A stretch of 64,000 nucleotides of DNA. It comes from Mycosarcoma maydis (Eukaryota > Basidiomycota > Ustilaginomycetes > Ustilaginales). Below the pieces are notes generated by a model. The model searched no databases, was not told the origin of the DNA, and saw nothing but the letters and a program-made list of their open reading frames with translations. The DNA lies in contig NC_026490.1 in the NCBI RefSeq assembly GCF_000328475.2, positions 124,001-188,000 on the forward strand, given 5' to 3'. Shown piece after piece: positions 52,997-63,304 of the stretch; the first letter of the stretch is position 1; every line of letters starts with the position of its first letter. The position numbers and the translations under genes are program-made.

Positions 52997-53803
52997 GGCG
53001 ACCATCTGGCGACCATCTGGCGATCCACTCGCTGCTTTTCAACTTCGCTCTTGCATGCATATACAACGGTCTTTTGCAGACCTGTGCATTGCATCTCGTT
53101 GCACAACGCCTATGATCCCAAAGTGTATCACTTGACTACATCCTCTTTTATTACCGGTATCGCTTAGTTGGCTTGCTTTGGTTATTGTTTGATTGTGTAA
53201 GATTAGTAGCTTTTATGTCGCACGCAATGTAGCCTTCGCAGCGTTGGCAAGACGAGCACGTCTGTGTACCGCTACTTCTGATGGTCTGCACAGGCGCTGG
53301 CGGCGATCGCTGCAGTTTGCGATTGAGTGGGGCTGAGCCAAGCAAAGCGTTGAAGCGTTCAGGCGTTCTCACGTCGACGTTTGGCGTGCATGCGTGTCAG
53401 GGTGCATGCGTGTGCCAGAACCACAGATTTCACGATTCACGATTCCAACCGTGAATTCCACAATAACTCGTGAATTGCACGATTCACGATTTCAAAGCCA
53501 GCGTAGCACGTCGTGCGTGAGACCAACACCTTACGAAACGCTCATCAAGTAGACACGCACCACCTTGACCTTTCTCATCCTCAGAGGCTGTCCCCTTCCC
53601 AAACCATCTTCAAGCCAAGCCAAGCCAAGCCAAGTGGTTGCAGAGCTATATATATCTCTCCCTGCAACCCAGACGACGCGCAACTCCGATCGCATACAGA
53701 CCGAAGCAGAATATCGAGACGGCATAAGGTCGAAACGATGGATCCGGCTTTCTCGCTCGCCGACTAGCTGGCGGAACTGCATCGACAGCAAAGCTCGCAA
53801 GCG
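52997..53803. other. Intergenic region with upstream in-frame ATG and amber codon
   Basis: About 800 bp. Motif copies at 53427-53492 (CACGATTCACGATT forms), four AAGCC-type pentamers near 53614-53635 and a TATATATC near 53647. An ATG at 53738 opens nine codons in frame with the next gene and ends in TAG at 53765-53767. Confidence 0.6.
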
Positions 53804-54958
53804 ATGGACGACGAGTTGGACTTTGAGTCGCATCATGCAGCGTATGTGGGTGCGGCGTTATTGGAGGACGAGCTTGGCGCGGTGGGATCGATGGATGCCG
53901 AGTTGGAGCGGTTGCATGTTCAAGGTCACGACTTGGCGTCCGAGCTGGATTGCGATTCACAGCTCGATCCTGTCTTTGCAACGGCGCAGAAGGACGAGGA
54001 GGGATTGCAGAGCTACGCGTACGATCGGTCGGCTTCGACGATGCAAGGCGCTAGCTCGTGTTCGTCGGCGTCGCATGCCGAATCGTCGGCAAACGCTACC
54101 AGAGCAGTCGACTCGCCCGCCCGCACACCCGGCTCTTGCATCTCGATTGCCACGACCGACATCTCGGATACGCTCGCTTCCACCCAGTCGTTTCTCATGC
54201 GTCTATCTACACTTTCGTCCTCATCCACTTCGGCTCACGCTTCAATGGATGCGGCTGGTATCAACAGCGTCAGTGCCGAGGTCGAAGATACTGCCGCACT
54301 CGAAACCGCCGCTGCAAAATACCTCATGTTGGTCTCGCAATGCAGCATGCAACGCGAAGCGCAATTGAGAGAGCTACGAGAACTCGATCGCAAATTGGAA
54401 CGCGACACTGCTTGCTTGCTACCGTCGACCAGCAGCTGCTACGCTTCCGACCTGTCACTTACCGACCTCATGGACGACGACCAACGCTTTTCAACTTCGC
54501 CGACTCAACGTCCACTTCGTAGAACCACATCCTCCCTCAGCAGCGATACGACAATCACCACGGTCCCCGCTCTCTCATCCGACGTCCTTCTCGACCCTGC
54601 GCTCTTTGCACCCCTCTATACTTCAACCTTGTCGCTCGTATCATCGCTCAACGGCCTACACGAACATGCACAGGTCACCAAGAGCTCAACCGCCGATGCT
54701 GCGCGCAAACTCAGGACTGTCAAAGGTCTCATCGCGCAATGGAAGGGCGACGTGGAAAGCGCACAAGTGAGCGAGCTCTGGATCCAACAGAATCAACCTT
54801 CGCCCAAGCACCATGCTGAGCTCACCGATCACGTTGACAGGCTCACCTCCAAAACGTGGGTCACACAGCAGATCGAGTGGTGCAAAAATCGGATCGACCA
54901 GGCAGAAGGTAGAGCCAGAATCTTGTTGACTCCCGTCAGCATCACAGCGTCGAGTTGA
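53804..54958 (+). CDS. Acidic Ser/Thr-rich protein of unknown function
   Basis: A 384-residue protein starting MDDELDFESHHAAYVGAALL. The N-terminal 80 residues are acidic and helical (LEDELGAVGSMDAELERLHV). The centre is Ser/Thr-rich with a helical segment AAKYLMLVSQCSMQREAQLR, then ELRELDRKLERD near 170-205. The C-terminal third looks folded and helical: LYTSTLSLVSSLNGLHEHAQ, then AARKLRTVKGLIAQWKGDVE and TWVTQQIEWCKNRIDQAEGR. No signal peptide or membrane span. The C-terminal helices could be a complex-forming coiled coil, but I recognise no family. Translation could also begin at an upstream in-frame ATG if the amber codon at 53765 were spliced out or read through. Confidence 0.7.
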   Translation: MDDELDFESHHAAYVGAALLEDELGAVGSMDAELERLHVQGHDLASELDCDSQLDPVFATAQKDEEGLQSYAYDRSASTMQGASSCSSASHAESSANATRAVDSPARTPGSCISIATTDISDTLASTQSFLMRLSTLSSSSTSAHASMDAAGINSVSAEVEDTAALETAAAKYLMLVSQCSMQREAQLRELRELDRKLERDTACLLPSTSSCYASDLSLTDLMDDDQRFSTSPTQRPLRRTTSSLSSDTTITTVPALSSDVLLDPALFAPLYTSTLSLVSSLNGLHEHAQVTKSSTADAARKLRTVKGLIAQWKGDVESAQVSELWIQQNQPSPKHHAELTDHVDRLTSKTWVTQQIEWCKNRIDQAEGRARILLTPVSITASS

Positions 54959-55085
54959 TCCTGTACTTTCTGGACGATCGCATGTCCACCATTGCACTTG
55001 CTTTGCATTCACTTGCAGTCTTGTCACCACTTGTCGCTACACATTCATGCATGGATTTTGTGTTTTGGTCGGGAGCGCATGCACG

Positions 55086-58000
55086 TTAGTTTTTCGAAAA
55101 GTAATACATGAGCACGTCTAGCAGCGCGCGCTTGCTCTTGAGCTCGGCCTGGTCGTCGTCGTCACGGATAGTCAGGCCAAGAGCGTCAAAGATCCTTGTG
55201 TGACTGTCTTGCGCGTCGATGCGAACCATGTCGTTCAAATGCCTCAACACGGTAACTGCGGTTAAGCGTTTTTCTGGACTGGCATGGTGGAGAGTAGAGG
55301 TCAGCAGCGGAGCTAGACGCGGGAGGAAATCTTCGAGCACGAGTTGCGCAGGCAGACGCACAAGGAGCGGAGTGAAACCTGAGCGGAGGACGGCTACCGT
55401 CGACGCGTCTGACAGCGATCGAGAGAGCAGAGCGTCGAATCCGAGGACCGGATCGCAGCGTCCCGACCATGCGCCAAGGATGGATTCAAATCCTTGCAGA
55501 GCCGCTCTACCCGCTACGATCGACGAAGACGCCACGCACGACGTGCGAGTACCACAGAGCAGCGTGATGGATTGCAACACCACATCCAACAGCTCACCCT
55601 CTCGATCTGTCGCGCCAAACAGGCTGAATTGGTTTTCGACTAATCGAAGCAGTACCACCTGCGCACTCATCTGCAGTTCCCCACTGCCTCCCCCATCGCC
55701 GACGCAAAGATACCGCTTCAAACCATCGAAAAGCTTGCCGAAAAGCCCGCCTTCGAGCCATGCTTGCAATCCACTCGAAAACGCTCCGTCCGACTTGGTC
55801 GCCCAAGCCACGTTGCTAAACGGTCCCCGTTCAAGCACCATTTCGTCGTCTTGCTCCGTGCGCTCGTCTGCTGCCTTGGTCGCAGAGATGCCAAACTCAC
55901 TGGATAGGCGCGCCAATCTTCGGAACGTGCGAAGATCCGCCGTGCCGTCCATCAGCGCTTGAATCCACGTCCAGACTTCTGGTTTAGCTTTTGCCGGTGA
56001 GGCCGACGCTGTCGACGCTTGAGCATCGAGCCGCTTTGCTCGATTCTCGAGTGCTGTGCTGACGCCGTTTGTCGGCGCGCGACGAGACGGAGTCGATGAC
56101 AATACACGATGGCTCGTCGTTGGGGCGTGTATGTGTCCCGCGCTGATATGCGACGCCGATGCCGATGGCGATGGCGAATGCATCGTTGACACAGGCCTCG
56201 GCAACCCGGATCGACGAACAGAGGCACTCGCCGGAGTCGTGGACGAATTTGTACTCGATGTACTCGACGTCGAGATAGTCCGATGCGACTTTGGCTGTGG
56301 TGTCTGCTGCAACGCATCAAGCGCATTCTGTCGTTCCAAAAGCACCGATTGCGTCTTGACAGCTCGTCCACCAGAAGCGGGCATCTTGAAGGGCGAATTG
56401 AAGTCCATGCCCATCAAATCCATTGATGCGTCTTCCGGAGCGTTCATCTGCAATGTATCGTCTTCTCCCGTGCCGTTGTCTCGCGAGCTCGTAGCAAACC
56501 GAGCTTGCTGTGTTGCGTCAGCGGTCACTTCTCCATCGTCAATTCCGTCGATGCCGTCGATGCTGAGGTTCTCCAGGTCGGCTTTCAGCGTGCTGTGCGT
56601 TACCGGTGGCGCACGATTCGATCGAGGAGTGCTCGCAGCCCCTTGCATGCGAGCCGAACTCGATGAACCTTGCGATGAGTATGACGACGAAGATATCGCG
56701 CGACTGCGAGCCGAAACCGGACTCAGACCAGGCGAACGAGGGTGTGGAGGCGTTTCCCAGCTAGTTTGCGACAGATTTTTACTCTTGATCCTAGCATTAG
56801 GTGTAACAGCCGGGGTTGGACTTGTGGGCAGGGGGACCGAGATAGCCGTCTGGATGCGCTGATGTGCCGTCGGGCTGATCACTACCGTCAGCTCGGTCGC
56901 CGGTTTAAGGTTTGCTGCGCCTGCGCCTTGACCCCCTGGATGATGTAGGCTGCGGTTCTTGATTGGCATGAACCCTGTGCCTTTCTTGTTGTTTGCAGCA
57001 ACAGGAGTGACAAAGTCTTCCACCGATGCCTGTTGCTCCAGATGCTTCTGGACCTGCTGCTGCTGCTGCTGCTGCTCAGCTAACGCAGCTCGAGCAGCTG
57101 CGACACGAGCTTCGTGTGCAGCCGCAGCATCTTCAGCTTTCTTGCGATCCCTTTCCTGCGCCGCTTTGAGTGCTGCAGCCTTTTTGGCTTGGATTAGTGC
57201 CATGGAAGCCCCACCAGGTCTGACTCTCACTGGTCCACCGTCAGCCTTGGGCTGCTGTTCGACAATTGTATCAGTCTCTACGTCGGACGGCGCCAAGGCA
57301 GCCACCTGCTTCCTGATGGCTGGATCTAGCGAGTTCAAGAGGGCATTTGCCTGAGCTGCCCAGTGTCTGTGAAAAATCCAAAAAGCTTCCCTGCTCTTGG
57401 TCCTGGCGGCAGGATTTGAGTCACCGACGCCCTTTCTCATACATTTTTCGAGCAAGTCCAAGCCACCATGCGACTCGACAGCATGCTTGCGATGCGCAGC
57501 ATGCGTATTAAGAACAGTGCAAAGATGTTCGGCGGCAGCGGTACGAGTGGCGACGTTTTTTTCCTGGAAAGCTTGCCAGATCAGTTGCAGGTAGAGTGGG
57601 CGGAAGCTGACGTTGACCATGATGGCTGCTGCAGCTTCCTGTGTTGCGTTGGCAATGAGCTTCTTGGTGAAGCCAGCCATACCGACGAGATGTATCAGGA
57701 AGGCTTCGACGCAGGGGGCCAGGTCGTCACCGAGCTCCATCGCTAGCTCTTGCACAAGATGAATCGCATGCATCGACAAAGTTGTTCGCAAACTTGAGAT
57801 ACACTTGAGGATCCCCTCTTGGACAGCTTTGAGCTGAGCCACAAAAAGGGTCTCGCCAAACTGACGGTGAGCACCCGAAACTAGGAGACCGCGGATCTTA
57901 ATCATGGACTGCTCTCGGTTGAGCCAGTTATGTTCTGACTCTTTATTTTCGAAGAATGGCATCATGGTAGTGAACGTGCGTTCCAAGTCGGATCGGGAGG

Positions 58001-58976
58001 CGATGTATACCGGACGAATGCCGTCAGCTGCAGCGGTGGCGGATGCGGACGGCATGGATGGGAAAGTGGTGCCTGCAGCGGGCGCAGACTTCATGTACGA
58101 GGTCGGTATGGAGGCATCAGCGCCATGAGACGAGTTGAATTGGCTGCGTGTAGTTGGGGCAAAGGTTGTTGGTGCTGGTGGACTGAGCACGGGCGCCGAG
58201 GTTGCTGCGGATGGTGCGCCAAGAACCTCACGAAGAATGGCGTCTGCTGTCTGCTTGCGGACGGCTCGCTTCTCGAGCTCTTTCTTCAAATCTGCTTTTG
58301 CGGCTGGCGTTGCACTACTAAACAGCGTTATCAAAGTTGAGCGAGCGCCTTCTCTAACCGTAGCATCGGCGTCCAAGAGCAGCTCAACGGTGGTGGAAAG
58401 GAGAGGCCTGATGGGGTACTTTTCGCAGCTCTGCCGCAGGATAGGTAGCAGCAACACGGACTGCTCTCGAACTCTTGCAAATTTGGCGGCGAGACCTGCC
58501 TCTCGTAGCGTGCGTTCGAAGATGCCGAGCGGTGTCTCTGTCTCTTTGCCCTTGCCCGAGGTGGTTAGATGACCCGAGCTGATGGCATAGGCAGCATTAC
58601 CGAGTTCAATGAGCGCAGTGCGGGCCGCTTCCCTGATGCGTTCTTTCTGATCGCCGAGTTTGTCGATGACGAGCAAGCCAACCGAGTTGACGAGCATGCG
58701 GACATTGTGGTTGAGGAGCGAATGAGAATCTGTTGCATCGCCGGAATAGATCATGGAGGCATACGTGGGAATGAAGGAAAGTGAGGCGGTGCTAAGTGCC
58801 TGATTGGCATGCCTGAGTGCCACTTTGACTGCCGAGGTGACGGCGTCTGCTTCGACCACATGGCCGGCTGACTCTAGCAGAGACTGTAACGAGTGGAGCG
58901 CAGCTACTCTCTTGTCGACTTCAATGTTGGACTCTATGCGTTGCGCCAGCTCGTATATGGCATCTGGATCGGCCAT
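55086..58976 (-). CDS. STU1: CLASP-family microtubule-stabilising protein
   Basis: Binds tubulin through TOG domains and rescues microtubules at kinetochores and the spindle midzone. One exon, 1296 residues. Residues 1-250 are HEAT-like helices (TOG 1) with LVIDKLGDQKERIREAARTA. The CLASP N-terminal TOG spans about 325-565, including NWLNREQSMIKIRGLLVSGA and HLVQELAMELGDDLAPCVEA, then ATRTAAAEHLCTVLNTHA. A Lys/Ala/Gln helix with a seven-Gln run follows near 600-650. A basic Ser/Pro-rich region at 660-1000 should bind microtubules. A C-terminal helical domain (about 1010-1296) ends LLDVLMYYFSKN. It diverges from the IMPACT-domain gene. Confidence 0.9.
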   Translation of the reverse strand: MADPDAIYELAQRIESNIEVDKRVAALHSLQSLLESAGHVVEADAVTSAVKVALRHANQALSTASLSFIPTYASMIYSGDATDSHSLLNHNVRMLVNSVGLLVIDKLGDQKERIREAARTALIELGNAAYAISSGHLTTSGKGKETETPLGIFERTLREAGLAAKFARVREQSVLLLPILRQSCEKYPIRPLLSTTVELLLDADATVREGARSTLITLFSSATPAAKADLKKELEKRAVRKQTADAILREVLGAPSAATSAPVLSPPAPTTFAPTTRSQFNSSHGADASIPTSYMKSAPAAGTTFPSMPSASATAAADGIRPVYIASRSDLERTFTTMMPFFENKESEHNWLNREQSMIKIRGLLVSGAHRQFGETLFVAQLKAVQEGILKCISSLRTTLSMHAIHLVQELAMELGDDLAPCVEAFLIHLVGMAGFTKKLIANATQEAAAAIMVNVSFRPLYLQLIWQAFQEKNVATRTAAAEHLCTVLNTHAAHRKHAVESHGGLDLLEKCMRKGVGDSNPAARTKSREAFWIFHRHWAAQANALLNSLDPAIRKQVAALAPSDVETDTIVEQQPKADGGPVRVRPGGASMALIQAKKAAALKAAQERDRKKAEDAAAAHEARVAAARAALAEQQQQQQQVQKHLEQQASVEDFVTPVAANNKKGTGFMPIKNRSLHHPGGQGAGAANLKPATELTVVISPTAHQRIQTAISVPLPTSPTPAVTPNARIKSKNLSQTSWETPPHPRSPGLSPVSARSRAISSSSYSSQGSSSSARMQGAASTPRSNRAPPVTHSTLKADLENLSIDGIDGIDDGEVTADATQQARFATSSRDNGTGEDDTLQMNAPEDASMDLMGMDFNSPFKMPASGGRAVKTQSVLLERQNALDALQQTPQPKSHRTISTSSTSSTNSSTTPASASVRRSGLPRPVSTMHSPSPSASASHISAGHIHAPTTSHRVLSSTPSRRAPTNGVSTALENRAKRLDAQASTASASPAKAKPEVWTWIQALMDGTADLRTFRRLARLSSEFGISATKAADERTEQDDEMVLERGPFSNVAWATKSDGAFSSGLQAWLEGGLFGKLFDGLKRYLCVGDGGGSGELQMSAQVVLLRLVENQFSLFGATDREGELLDVVLQSITLLCGTRTSCVASSSIVAGRAALQGFESILGAWSGRCDPVLGFDALLSRSLSDASTVAVLRSGFTPLLVRLPAQLVLEDFLPRLAPLLTSTLHHASPEKRLTAVTVLRHLNDMVRIDAQDSHTRIFDALGLTIRDDDDQAELKSKRALLDVLMYYFSKN

Positions 58977-59841
58977 TGTGAGCGCTCGCGAATGTAGGCG
59001 CCGACACTAACCTGCTGCGACCAAGTCGAGGAGAGCTTTTGGGTGTGGTCGTAACAAGAAACGATGATCGAGATGAGCTGTACTGGAGTTTAGTCGGTAT
59101 TGCTGATCCTGATCGGAAAGTGGGTCGATTTCTGGGACCAACAGGCGGCGATAAGGACGAATGGCGGGATGGAAGCACAAAAGGAAGAAAGTGGAGCCTT
59201 CGGGTTTGGCGAGAAAGCGCGTTGCTTGGTTGGTGCGTCGAGCCAAATCACGAATCGTGAATCGTGATAAACTCAATAACTCGTGACTATGTGAAATAAA
59301 GTGAGTGAGTGACGAGTGTTGTTCTGCTTGCGCCGCGTGGAGTTGGCTCTCTCTCCAAAGCTAAACAACCACGAACAGCAACGCAACAGTGAAGCATTCA
59401 CGATTAAAAATCACGAATCACGAATCACAAATCGTGAAGAGACTACGCAACCGTCAACGACGACGCACTCACGACTCACGACTACCGACTACCGTAAACG
59501 CACGACGCGTCTCGCATCGTGGTCTGGCTGTTGGTCTAACATTCCTTCCCCTTTTTTGCATTCGTGATTCGTGATTCGTGATTTCTGCGCTCAGGCTTCA
59601 CAACCCTAACACAGCGTGAGTTACGACGTGCGAGTCACGTGTTGTCGTGTGTTGTAGAGAATCGTGAATCGTGAATCAATCACGACTTTCATGCCTCCAC
59701 TCTGCGACTTTTCGACTCTGTGACTTGTGGGTTTCTCGTTGGACTTTGCTTGAATCGTGAATGCTGAGTCGTTGCAGAATGACTTGCTCACCAACCGCAT
59801 CAACATCGGCAACGTGCAAGCGCGCCAGCTTCTCCATCAAC
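58977..59841. other. Divergent intergenic region, STU1 and IMPACT-domain gene
   Basis: About 865 bp between divergent genes with four motif clusters: 59247-59268, 59397-59438 (ACGATT...AATCACGAATCACGAATCAC), 59560-59583 and 59659-59690. No gene seen. Confidence 0.5.
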
Positions 59842-61737
59842 ATGTCAAGTCGGAAGCGAGCCCACGATAGTATCAGCCCGGACACGAACGATGACGCACA
59901 TCTCTTCCAACACAATTCAGGAGATGACAAGCTGGCTCATGAATTAGAGCAAGAACGACAGAAGATCCTTGCTGCTGTCGAGCAACGTTCAAGTTCGTCT
60001 GTACGCAAAACCCAAGCTATCTCAGATACGAGCGATCGTGCAGAGCGCAGTGACCACAGTGTAGATCCAGAAATGTACGATCGAGATGACTCCAACGACA
60101 ACGACCATGCTCCCGAAGACGACGACGACGACTCACAAGACGAGTGGCAACCGCCACAGCCCGCACCCAAATCCACCTTAAGGCGGTCTCAACGCGGGCA
60201 AAGACATTCCAGCTCCGATGACAGTGATGATGCAGTCCATTCGGGTTTGCCGGCGGAAAATTTAGAGCCTCTCACCAAGAAACTGAAAAAGACGGTCAAT
60301 GGCACGACCAGTGGGAAGAAATCGAAAGCGAAAACAAACGCAAGAGCACAGGTACAGGCACAGGCGGACCCACCAACTTCTGAATCAACGATCGACGAGC
60401 AACAAGCAGATAACTCCTTGGACGAGGAAGCTGAGCGAGTACAAGCAGAGGCCGAAGCAGCTGCAGCATGGGCCGACGTCCGTCGTCGCAAGGACGCCGC
60501 TGCTCGAGTCGCACCGTCTGACACCAACGGGCCCTCTGCAAATGCAACCACAGCAATTAAACCCGTCGCCTCTGCTCCTTCACTCACAGCATGGCTAGGA
60601 AAAGGACCCTCGGCGGCCTCGTCTGTCGTCGAACTCGCTTCCTCGCTACCCATGCCCACCACCTGTGCCTCTGCACAGATTGTCGATCGAAACTCGCTCT
60701 TTATCGGATACGTCTACCCTCTCACCACCACCTCGTCCGCCTACATTTCAACCATCTTGTCCCACCTCACCCGAGTCGTTCATCCAAAAGTGCCTGTGAA
60801 TTTACTTCCCCCTCAATTCGCCAATGCACCATCCAACAAACGCGGGTCCTCGCACGATATGTACGCCTATCGCGTGCTTGAACTGAAACGTGGTCGAAGC
60901 GGCATTTCTGGGCCTGATGATTTTTCGCTTCAAGAAGACAAAGAAGACGATGGCGAACGATGGGGTGGAGACCGCGTCCTCAAAGTCGCCAGAGAAGAGG
61001 GTGCGTCAGATGTGCTGGTGGTTGTGAGCAGGTGGTATGGCGGAGAGCTTCTGGGTCCGGTCCGGTTCGATCATATCGAGAACGCGGCGAGAAACGTCTT
61101 GGAAGAGTATATGCGCAACGAGGAGGTGGATGAGTTCCGACAGAGGATCCAGCATCTGGATCGAAAAATTGGCAAGATCAAGCACAGCTTGGGCGCGGAG
61201 AGTGGGACAGATGTGCACAACGTGAATGCCTATGAAGGCTTGACGGTGGAAAGGGGACAGAGGTTGTGGTTGGCCAGACAGAAGGCGTTGGAGGCTCTGG
61301 AGAGATACGCGGCTGGGAAGGCCAGTCAGCAGCCAGTGTCGCAGACTCAGTCGCAGGAGGATGGAGCCGAAGCAGTCACACGAGTACAAGCTGACACAAT
61401 GGCTGGCACAGCAGCACCGGAGACAGAAAAGCCATCGCCAGCAGACCTACCACCAACGCTCGTCCCCAACTCAGTGTCACAAGCTACAACAGTAAAACTA
61501 GAGCCCAGCACCACCGATCCGCGCACCGCGTCCACCCTACTGTCACCGCCCATCAAAGCCGAGTCAGCAGAGCCAACAGAGCCGACTACCCAACCGACCC
61601 GCATCAAGCGCGAGTCCAGCACGTCACCTACCGCGCTCCATACCGACGCCATAGAGCCGCAGCACGACATGTTGCAAGCGGCCAAGCTCGAACAAGACAA
61701 CGCCGAAGATCTCACAGCCTGGGATGACCTCTGCTAA
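59842..61737 (+). CDS. IMPACT/YigZ-domain (UPF0029) protein with long disordered flanks
   Basis: A 631-residue protein. Residues about 283-423 form the IMPACT domain: SLFIGYVYPLTTTSSAYIST, then YAYRVLELKRG, EDDGERWGGDRVLKVARE, and DVLVVVSRWYGGELLGPVRF, then DHIENAARNVLEEYM. This domain is shared with Yih1/IMPACT, regulators of the Gcn2 kinase activator Gcn1. Here no RWD domain is visible; instead 280 acidic, basic and Gln/Ala-rich residues come first, so a Gcn1-binding role should not be assumed. The C-terminal tail has four psi-K-x-E-like sites (VKLE, IKAE, IKRE, AKLE near 549-613). The frame extends to 59761; 59842 (MSSRKRAHDS) looks the better start. Confidence 0.82.
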   Translation: MSSRKRAHDSISPDTNDDAHLFQHNSGDDKLAHELEQERQKILAAVEQRSSSSVRKTQAISDTSDRAERSDHSVDPEMYDRDDSNDNDHAPEDDDDDSQDEWQPPQPAPKSTLRRSQRGQRHSSSDDSDDAVHSGLPAENLEPLTKKLKKTVNGTTSGKKSKAKTNARAQVQAQADPPTSESTIDEQQADNSLDEEAERVQAEAEAAAAWADVRRRKDAAARVAPSDTNGPSANATTAIKPVASAPSLTAWLGKGPSAASSVVELASSLPMPTTCASAQIVDRNSLFIGYVYPLTTTSSAYISTILSHLTRVVHPKVPVNLLPPQFANAPSNKRGSSHDMYAYRVLELKRGRSGISGPDDFSLQEDKEDDGERWGGDRVLKVAREEGASDVLVVVSRWYGGELLGPVRFDHIENAARNVLEEYMRNEEVDEFRQRIQHLDRKIGKIKHSLGAESGTDVHNVNAYEGLTVERGQRLWLARQKALEALERYAAGKASQQPVSQTQSQEDGAEAVTRVQADTMAGTAAPETEKPSPADLPPTLVPNSVSQATTVKLEPSTTDPRTASTLLSPPIKAESAEPTEPTTQPTRIKRESSTSPTALHTDAIEPQHDMLQAAKLEQDNAEDLTAWDDLC

Positions 61738-61912
61738 ACCCTGAACCTCGCTATCCGCACACTGTATACTAGCACTTTGTAACACATACTCTCATATCAC
61801 ACGTCATCCATTCCACGTCTTGCACACTCACTTTCGTGACACGCTCTCATCGGTCCGAACATGGCCCTGGAAAAGGTAGGTTTGACTAACGTGGCAGCTA
61901 CAAGGTGCACGA

Positions 61913-63304
61913 TTAGGAAAAGTAGAACTGGTCGTTCTTCTTCTTAGCCTGGACCTCCTGGATTCCACCATGGAAGTGCTCGTGATCCAAAATGGTTGCA
62001 CCCTCCCTCAAAGCAATCATACCTGCCTCGACGCAGACCGCCTTCAACTGAGCGCCATTCATCTCGTCTGTTGACCTAGCCAGTTCCTCAAAGTTGACGT
62101 TAGGGCCGACGGCCATCTTCCTGCTGTGGATCTCCATAATTCTGGCGCGCGCCTCTTCGTTCGGCAAGGGGAACTCGATTTTGCGATCCAATCGGCCTGA
62201 ACGCAGGAGTGCGGGGTCCAAGATGTCGATTCGATTGGTAGCAGCGATCACCTTGATGCGTTCGTCCGACGAGAATCCATCGAGCTGGTTGAGCAGTTCC
62301 AGCATGGTTCGCTGTACTTCGCGATCACCCGATTTGTCCGAGTCGAATCGTTTGGTTCCTATCGCGTCCAGCTCGTCGATAAAGATGATCGCGGGCGCTT
62401 TTTCTTTGGCCAATTCAAACGCATCGCGTACGAGCTTGGCACCGTCACCGATGAACATCTGCACCAGCGATGGTCCGGCGAGTTTCAGGTAGCATGCGTT
62501 CGTCTGAGCTGCACATGCACGCGCTAGAAGCGTCTTGCCTGTACCAGGCGGACCGTACATGAGTGCACCCTTGGGTGGTCGAATACCCAAATTTTTGAAT
62601 TTCTGCTCTTGCTGCATAGGTAGCACGATCGCCTCGACCAACTCTTCGATTTGCTTGTCCAGACCTCCAATGTCGGTGTAGGTTTCGGTAGGTCTCTCAT
62701 CGACCTCCATTGCCTTGACGCGCGAGTCATATTCAGCGGGCAGCTTGTCAAGCACCAAATAGCTATCCTTGTTGACACCAATCAAGTCACCTGGACGTAG
62801 CTCTTCCGCGGGCACCAGACCGATCAGGGGTAGAAAGATCGTTTGGCGTGTGCTCGTCTTGATCACGGCACACTTGCCCTTCCTCCTCGCATCCAGATCT
62901 ACATTGGCACCTTCCTCGGACTCCTCATCGATGTCCGGATCAATGTCGAGGATCTCGACGACGTTGCCGACCAGGTATGGAAGCATCTTGTTCTGCTTGA
63001 TCTTGTCCGAGTTGTCCTTGATCATGTCGCGCTTAGATGACTGTTCGTGCATCAGACGCATGTGTTCGGAGCGCATCACCTTGACGTCGTTCTCAAGCAG
63101 ACGTGTACGTGTTTGAATTTCGTCGATAGATGCGTCGAGGATCTCTTGGTCCAGCGACTCCTCTTCGGGTTCGGCAGGTGCCATTTTGGTATCGCCGTCT
63201 GCAACAGCAGTGGAGGAAGAAGAAGGGCCCGCCTGGGACGCGTTGTTGGTGGGCGGCTCACGGGGTTGGCCGTTGTCATCGGTAGGTGGTTGTGCGTCAG
63301 CCAT
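61913..63304 (-). CDS. RPT5: 26S proteasome regulatory ATPase subunit Rpt5
   Basis: One of the six AAA ATPases of the 19S base that unfold substrates and open the 20S gate. It has 463 residues. An N-terminal coiled coil lies near 50-105 ([20 protein letters not shown]), followed by the OB domain with [13 protein letters not shown] and [20 protein letters not shown]. The AAA module has Walker A GPPGTGKT near 248, Walker [12 protein letters not shown] near 305, an arginine-finger region [16 protein letters not shown] near 368, and a C-terminal helical lid. [19 protein letters not shown], then [12 protein letters not shown], is specific to Rpt5. The very C terminus is NDQFYFS, a variant of the gate-opening hydrophobic-Tyr-X tail. 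One exon. Confidence 0.95.
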   Translation of the reverse strand: MADAQPPTDDNGQPREPPTNNASQAGPSSSSTAVADGDTKMAPAEPEEESLDQEILDASIDEIQTRTRLLENDVKVMRSEHMRLMHEQSSKRDMIKDNSDKIKQNKMLPYLVGNVVEILDIDPDIDEESEEGANVDLDARRKGKCAVIKTSTRQTIFLPLIGLVPAEELRPGDLIGVNKDSYLVLDKLPAEYDSRVKAMEVDERPTETYTDIGGLDKQIEELVEAIVLPMQQEQKFKNLGIRPPKGALMYGPPGTGKTLLARACAAQTNACYLKLAGPSLVQMFIGDGAKLVRDAFELAKEKAPAIIFIDELDAIGTKRFDSDKSGDREVQRTMLELLNQLDGFSSDERIKVIAATNRIDILDPALLRSGRLDRKIEFPLPNEEARARIMEIHSRKMAVGPNVNFEELARSTDEMNGAQLKAVCVEAGMIALREGATILDHEHFHGGIQEVQAKKKNDQFYFS

